DNA of 17,333 nucleotides, taken from contig CAYSPU010000119.1 in the NCBI GenBank assembly GCA_964432995.1, positions 1 through 17,333 of the forward strand, in the 5' to 3' direction. A model generated the notes under the pieces. The model was not told where the DNA came from. It made no database searches and worked only from the letters and a program-made list of their open reading frames with translations. The translations under genes and the position numbers were made by a program. Positions 15,001 to 17,333 of this stretch are shown here, piece after piece; within the stretch, counting starts at the first letter, position 1, and every line of letters starts with the position of its first letter. This DNA comes from CAYSPU01 sp964432995 (GTDB lineage Bacteria > Verrucomicrobiota > Verrucomicrobiia > Limisphaerales > JAHDYP01).

Positions 15001-15400
15001 TTTCCGGGTGCAGGCTGTTCCCCTCGATCTTCGTTGGCCGTCCTTCGTTCGCCTTCACCAGCAGTGGAATGGCGGAGGCCCGCGCCGGCATCGCCGTGGC
15101 GTAGAACTGCGGTGCCCCGTGAACATATCCCTCCGGTTGCTGCCCGAAGGGAACGATCTTCTCGACCGGACGCCGACACCCGGTCAAACCCCACCCCGCC
15201 AACAGGAACGAGGCGGACATGATCCGTAGAAAATGCCGGCGCGAAACCGGATCCAACCACTCGCCAGCGCCGTCCGGAAACTCGCCCTCCGCCCGGGCGC
15301 GGGCGTCCCCTTCATCCGCGCGTTGCTCCAGGCTCCGCCAGTAGCGCGGGCCCATCGCCGGCTCCGGGTTGTGGAAGGAATCGCGCTTCATCGGTGACAT
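12023..15400 (-). CDS. actB: Alternative complex III subunit ActB (Mo-oxidoreductase-like, Fe-S protein)
   Basis: A 1125-residue catalytic-type subunit of ACIII. The N-terminus has YWRSLEQRAD (20-29), followed by an internal Tat-like motif SRRHFLR (53-59), a hydrophobic stretch and a lipobox LTGC with Cys75. This is the unusual deep Tat variant known for this family. Residues about 80-780 resemble molybdopterin oxidoreductases, although ActB proteins are known to bind no molybdenum. The C-terminal ferredoxin-like part carries CVGCSACVIAC (821-831), CVHCEAAPCESVCP (876-889), CVGTRYCSNNCP (908-919), CTFC (996-999) and CQQACPADAI (1031-1040), enough for the usual set of four Fe-S clusters. Start 15400 has GGAGAG nine bases upstream. 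ATG 15391 would give a 4-base ATGA overlap with actA. ActB relays electrons between ActA hemes and the quinone sites. Confidence 0.95.
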   Translation of the reverse strand: MSPMKRDSFHNPEPAMGPRYWRSLEQRADEGDARARAEGEFPDGAGEWLDPVSRRHFLRIMSASFLLAGWGLTGCRRPVEKIVPFGQQPEGYVHGAPQFYATAMPARASAIPLLVKANEGRPTKIEGNSLHPESGGAADVFAQASVLGLYDPDRARRFAHGGKTVSREAALDFLAQLAAQYGARGQGAAGSLLPVVPGREGGRGLCFLLERSSSPSRARLIRLLRSRLPKARWFVHEAVDFDIHREAATLAFGRPVAPEYRLDAARVILSLDADFLGSEPECPLHLRRFAQGRRLTKPTDPMNRLYVIEALYTLTGAQADHRMRLPPSQMPAAAAQLAEAVLRETGEAPGLVGRLTELAGCLPERAVRQPWLAECARDLLAHRGEAVVLAGHRQPLAVHGMAHIMNVALGAVGKAVLLRGAPVPEEESLAALGSALAAGEVETLVVLGGNPVYSAPADRGWATAQRQARVVVRLGDFEDETAASSDWHLPRAHFLESWGDARTAGDTVVPIQPLIEPLHGGLTELEVLARVGGLEDPAPYAIVRETFRALGGEGEDRWKRFLHDGYLAAPSALVADAALDPPALAQTLQEVVLSPVPECDRLEVVFHRDAKVDDGRYANNGWLQELPDPVTKLVWENAVLMSARTAAALGLAIRDRENRDLRVPLVRVALGGREVVGPAWVQPGMADSVVGLALGYGRTVAGRVGSGVGYDAYRLRMLGAEWMGTGATVTATGRWHRLATTQNHWSMEGRPLVREASLAEYRQNPRFAREQDRPEPPGPRDESGRPRPLYPNPLDVPGRDGQVPREKSPHAWGMSIDLSACVGCSACVIACQSENNIPIVGKDQVSRSREMHWLRLDRYYVGPAEDAQMVTQPMLCVHCEAAPCESVCPVNATAHDEEGLNVMVYNRCVGTRYCSNNCPYKVRRFNFLDYHRRPLDQLRGPFYSSPLVHATDGEWDLIRWVKDPDRGQRPDDEWEMLKLATNPEVTVRMRGVMEKCTFCIQRIEQAKIARKIQAGASSEVEVPDGAIRTACQQACPADAIVFGNLKDPHSRVSERKQSDRDYSPLEFLATRPRATYLAKVRNPNPRMPDCRGKPQTTVDGEREGAGLEGHGPGAAFGGGAKGGSR
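12033..12039 (-). promoter_or_regulatory. Ribosome binding site of the actC-actD fusion
   Basis: On the minus strand this reads AGGGAGG, six bases before ATG 12026. It decides that start against the longer open frame that runs up to 12311 inside actB. Confidence 0.75.
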
Positions 15401-16056
15401 GCCGAGCAGCTCTCCATGAATTGCACCTTCGCGTCATGCACCATCCGGGCGCCCTTGGTCTTCTGTAGTTCCCCCGCGATCCGCGGGTCCGTGTCCCAGA
15501 CCCAGTTCAGATCCGTCACTTTGTCCAGCGGACGCACCTTGGCGGCCGGATCGCGATGGCATTCGAGGCAGAAGGACATCGAGAGCGGCTGGGCGTGAAA
15601 CGCCTCGTCCGCTCGGTGGATGGCACCGTGGCATTCGAGGCAACTGAAGCCGCGACGGACATGCACCGCATGGTGGAAAGCGACGTAGTCCGGCGCCCGG
15701 TGGATCTGCACCCAGGCAATCGGCTCTCCAGTCGCGGCGCTATGCCGGACCAACTCGAGCCTCGCGTCCTCCCGCAGCACCTGGTGGTGGCAGTTCAGAC
15801 ACGACGCGGACGAGGGCAGGGCCGCATACCAGGATTGCTCCACCGCGGTGTGGCAGTAGCGGCAGTCCATCCCCACCTGGTCAACGTGCACCGCGTGGGA
15901 AAAGGCCACCGGCTGCCGCGGCTGATATCCGACCCGCGTGTACTTCGGCGTGAAGTAATACCAAATCCCCCCCGCCAGCGCGGGAACAACCAACGCCAGC
16001 CCCCCCAGGACATGAAGCGGCAACCGGTTGGCCCACTTGGGAAAAACGTGCGACAT
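15388..16056 (-). CDS. actA: Alternative complex III subunit ActA (pentaheme cytochrome c)
   Basis: A 222-residue membrane-anchored multiheme cytochrome. The start MSHVFPKWANRLP and a single helix (about residues 14-35) are typical of ActA. Five CXXCH heme sites are present: CRYCH (65-69), CLNCH (86-90), CLECH (139-143), CLECH (163-167) and CSACH (217-221), the number known for this subunit. The sequence around them (FSHAVHVDQVGMDCRYCH and FHHAVHVRRGFSCLECH) supplies the distal histidine ligands. ATG 16056 is chosen over an upstream GTG at 16092 because it gives the family N-terminus. It starts the core act operon, 114 bases after the FadL-type gene. ActA passes electrons between ActB and the monoheme subunits. 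Confidence 0.95.
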   Translation of the reverse strand: MSHVFPKWANRLPLHVLGGLALVVPALAGGIWYYFTPKYTRVGYQPRQPVAFSHAVHVDQVGMDCRYCHTAVEQSWYAALPSSASCLNCHHQVLREDARLELVRHSAATGEPIAWVQIHRAPDYVAFHHAVHVRRGFSCLECHGAIHRADEAFHAQPLSMSFCLECHRDPAAKVRPLDKVTDLNWVWDTDPRIAGELQKTKGARMVHDAKVQFMESCSACHR

Positions 16057-16170
16057 CGTCTCCGGCACTGGCGTCACACCGCGCCTCTCCACCCGAACCC
16101 CGGGCCCTCAAGGAACGGGAGAGGATTGGCCGCGCGCCATCGCCTCGTCAACGCGCAACTGCTCGAACTG
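16057..16170. other. Short spacer before the act genes
   Basis: These 114 bases separate the FadL-type stop from the ActA start. A loose GCGCG/CGCGC pairing is possible but there is no T-tract, so I see no clear terminator. A promoter here is possible, since the spacer is by far the longest within the minus-strand run, but I could not identify a convincing -35/-10 pair. Confidence 0.4.
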
Positions 16171-17333
16171 CTAGAACCGGAAACCGTAGGCCAGCGAGAT
16201 CATGTGCACATCAAACTCGTATTCGCCAAGGAACGCCGGTTGGACATTCTCCGTAACCTCGCGCGTCTCGTAGAGCACCTTCGAATATGCCACCTCCAGC
16301 CGGTGATGCCCGTGCCGCCAGCCGATTCCCACCGTGATCGCGTGCTGGTTCGCATCCGGTATCATCGTCGAGAACGTCGACTCCGGAACCGGCGTCTCGA
16401 AGAACTCGTAGCTCGCCCGCGCCGTCCACCCCTCCGCGAAGCGATACGACGCCGCGAAACCCGCCGTCCAGGTGTCCTTCCAGTTCTCCGGCACCGTCTG
16501 CGAAAAGGCCGCCAGCGCCCCGCCCACCTCGACCGGCAACGACTCGAAACGCGAGAACTCAATCCACTCCGCCTGAACCGCAAACCGCCACCGGTCCGCC
16601 GGCGCGAACCCGTACCCCATCCCCACAATCGTCGGGTACTTCACCTGGCTGCCGAAGGAAGCTGAAACGTCCCCTCCCGGAACCATCGGCACCCGGCTGC
16701 CTTCAAACGTCCCGTCGTAGTCCACGTCGATGGGCGATCGCACCGTGGCACTGAGCCGATGCCGCGGAAGAAACTCCCATGTCAGACCAAGGTTCCCCCC
16801 CACTCCCACACCCTCCCCCTCCGCCTCGAACACCGAGTCCGGCACTCCCGGGATGCCCCACGGCACCGCTTGCTCCAGATGCATCTGCGACCACAGAATG
16901 TCCACCCCCACGCCAAGGTTCAGCCCCTTGCCCAACCGCAGCGCGAGCGTCGGGTTGACGTTCAGCGTCTGCAGTTCCACAAAGTGGGGCGCCGCGTAGC
17001 GCAACGCACCCCCGTCTTGCCAATCGAGCGAAAACCCGTAGGGCATGGTGATCCCAAGCCCCAGCGCGGCCCGATCCTCCACCAACGGCCCCCCCGCAAA
17101 GGCGTGCGGCAGGAACTTCCAGGGATCCGTCGTCTCCGCCCTGCCACCCCCCGGCGAACTGAACTCGACGGAGTGATACACCAACGTCGGCTCCAGCGCC
17201 GCCTCCCACCGATCCAATTCGAGGAGATTCGCCGGGTTGTGCGCCACTGCCGAAGCGTCATCCACAAACACAATCCGCCCGCCAGACGCCGCCAAACCCT
17301 GCGTGCCGATCGTGCCGCTGCGGAAACCGTCGG
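16171..17333 (-). CDS. FadL/OmpP1-type outer-membrane protein, partial at the N-terminus
   Basis: At least 387 residues; the frame is still open at the window edge, so the start and signal peptide are missing. The first visible text, DGFRSGTIGTQGLAASGG then DDASAVAHNPANL, matches the N-terminal hatch region of the FadL/OmpP1/TodX family, where an NPAGL-like motif is conserved. Many amphipathic strands follow, and the protein ends in SLAYGFRF with a terminal aromatic residue, the usual signal for beta-barrel insertion. Typical full lengths are 400-450 residues, so little is missing. Family members pass long-chain fatty acids or other hydrophobic compounds across the outer membrane; the substrate here is unknown. 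It lies upstream of actA on the same strand with 114 bases between, so co-transcription is possible but unproven. Confidence 0.88.
   Translation of the reverse strand, partial: DGFRSGTIGTQGLAASGGRIVFVDDASAVAHNPANLLELDRWEAALEPTLVYHSVEFSSPGGGRAETTDPWKFLPHAFAGGPLVEDRAALGLGITMPYGFSLDWQDGGALRYAAPHFVELQTLNVNPTLALRLGKGLNLGVGVDILWSQMHLEQAVPWGIPGVPDSVFEAEGEGVGVGGNLGLTWEFLPRHRLSATVRSPIDVDYDGTFEGSRVPMVPGGDVSASFGSQVKYPTIVGMGYGFAPADRWRFAVQAEWIEFSRFESLPVEVGGALAAFSQTVPENWKDTWTAGFAASYRFAEGWTARASYEFFETPVPESTFSTMIPDANQHAITVGIGWRHGHHRLEVAYSKVLYETREVTENVQPAFLGEYEFDVHMISLAYGFRF

Overview
The window looks like a GC-rich chromosomal segment from a Verrucomicrobiota bacterium, probably of the Pedosphaera/Limisphaera type (former subdivision 3). 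This is inferred from gene content and style, not from a database match. The pointers are a short-leader prepilin-type protein with a C-terminal DGH motif, a Tat-exported Gfo/Idh/MocA oxidoreductase beside an exported sialidase-like protein, an alternative complex III (ACIII) operon followed by divergent cbb3-like subunits, and many composite palindromic repeats. No tRNA, rRNA, CRISPR array, transposase or integrase was seen.

Layout. Bases 1-271 hold no convincing gene but several strong hairpins. A prepilin-type protein (272-1174, +) ends at a clear intrinsic terminator. Convergent to it is a Tat-exported Gfo/Idh/MocA oxidoreductase (1329-2675, -). A 280-bp divergent spacer separates that gene from a secreted BNR/Asp-box sialidase-like protein (2956-4353, +). 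A composite palindrome (4439-4522) lies between the end of this gene and the end of the large minus-strand operon.

The operon fills the rest of the window and reads right to left. It opens with a FadL-type outer-membrane protein cut by the window edge (16171-17333), which may or may not be co-transcribed. Then come ActA (pentaheme cytochrome c), ActB (Mo-oxidoreductase-like plus Fe-S), a single ORF fusing ActC and ActD, ActE (monoheme cytochrome c) and ActF. After ActF come a small one-TM protein, a CcoN-like membrane protein, a CcoO-like monoheme cytochrome and a membrane-anchored monoheme cytochrome c. Most junctions from actA onward overlap by 1-13 bases, so the genes are probably translationally coupled and their products assembled together. 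ACIII oxidises menaquinol or another quinol and passes electrons to periplasmic cytochrome c domains. The downstream cytochromes are natural acceptors.

Main points of interest. (1) The CcoN-like subunit keeps the fold landmarks of cbb3 subunit I, but on a by-eye alignment it has lost all six histidines that bind the hemes and CuB, so it cannot be a normal oxygen reductase. (2) The same protein carries a stretch of about 79 residues containing an in-frame composite palindrome. A palindrome of similar architecture is translated in frame near the N-terminus of the sialidase-like protein, and a third lies between genes. (3) ActC and ActD are fused through a linker whose DNA also looks like intergenic repeat material. 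Together these suggest that mobile palindromic repeats enter reading frames in this genome, and that the operon encodes an ACIII linked to a non-catalytic oxidase-like electron-transfer module.
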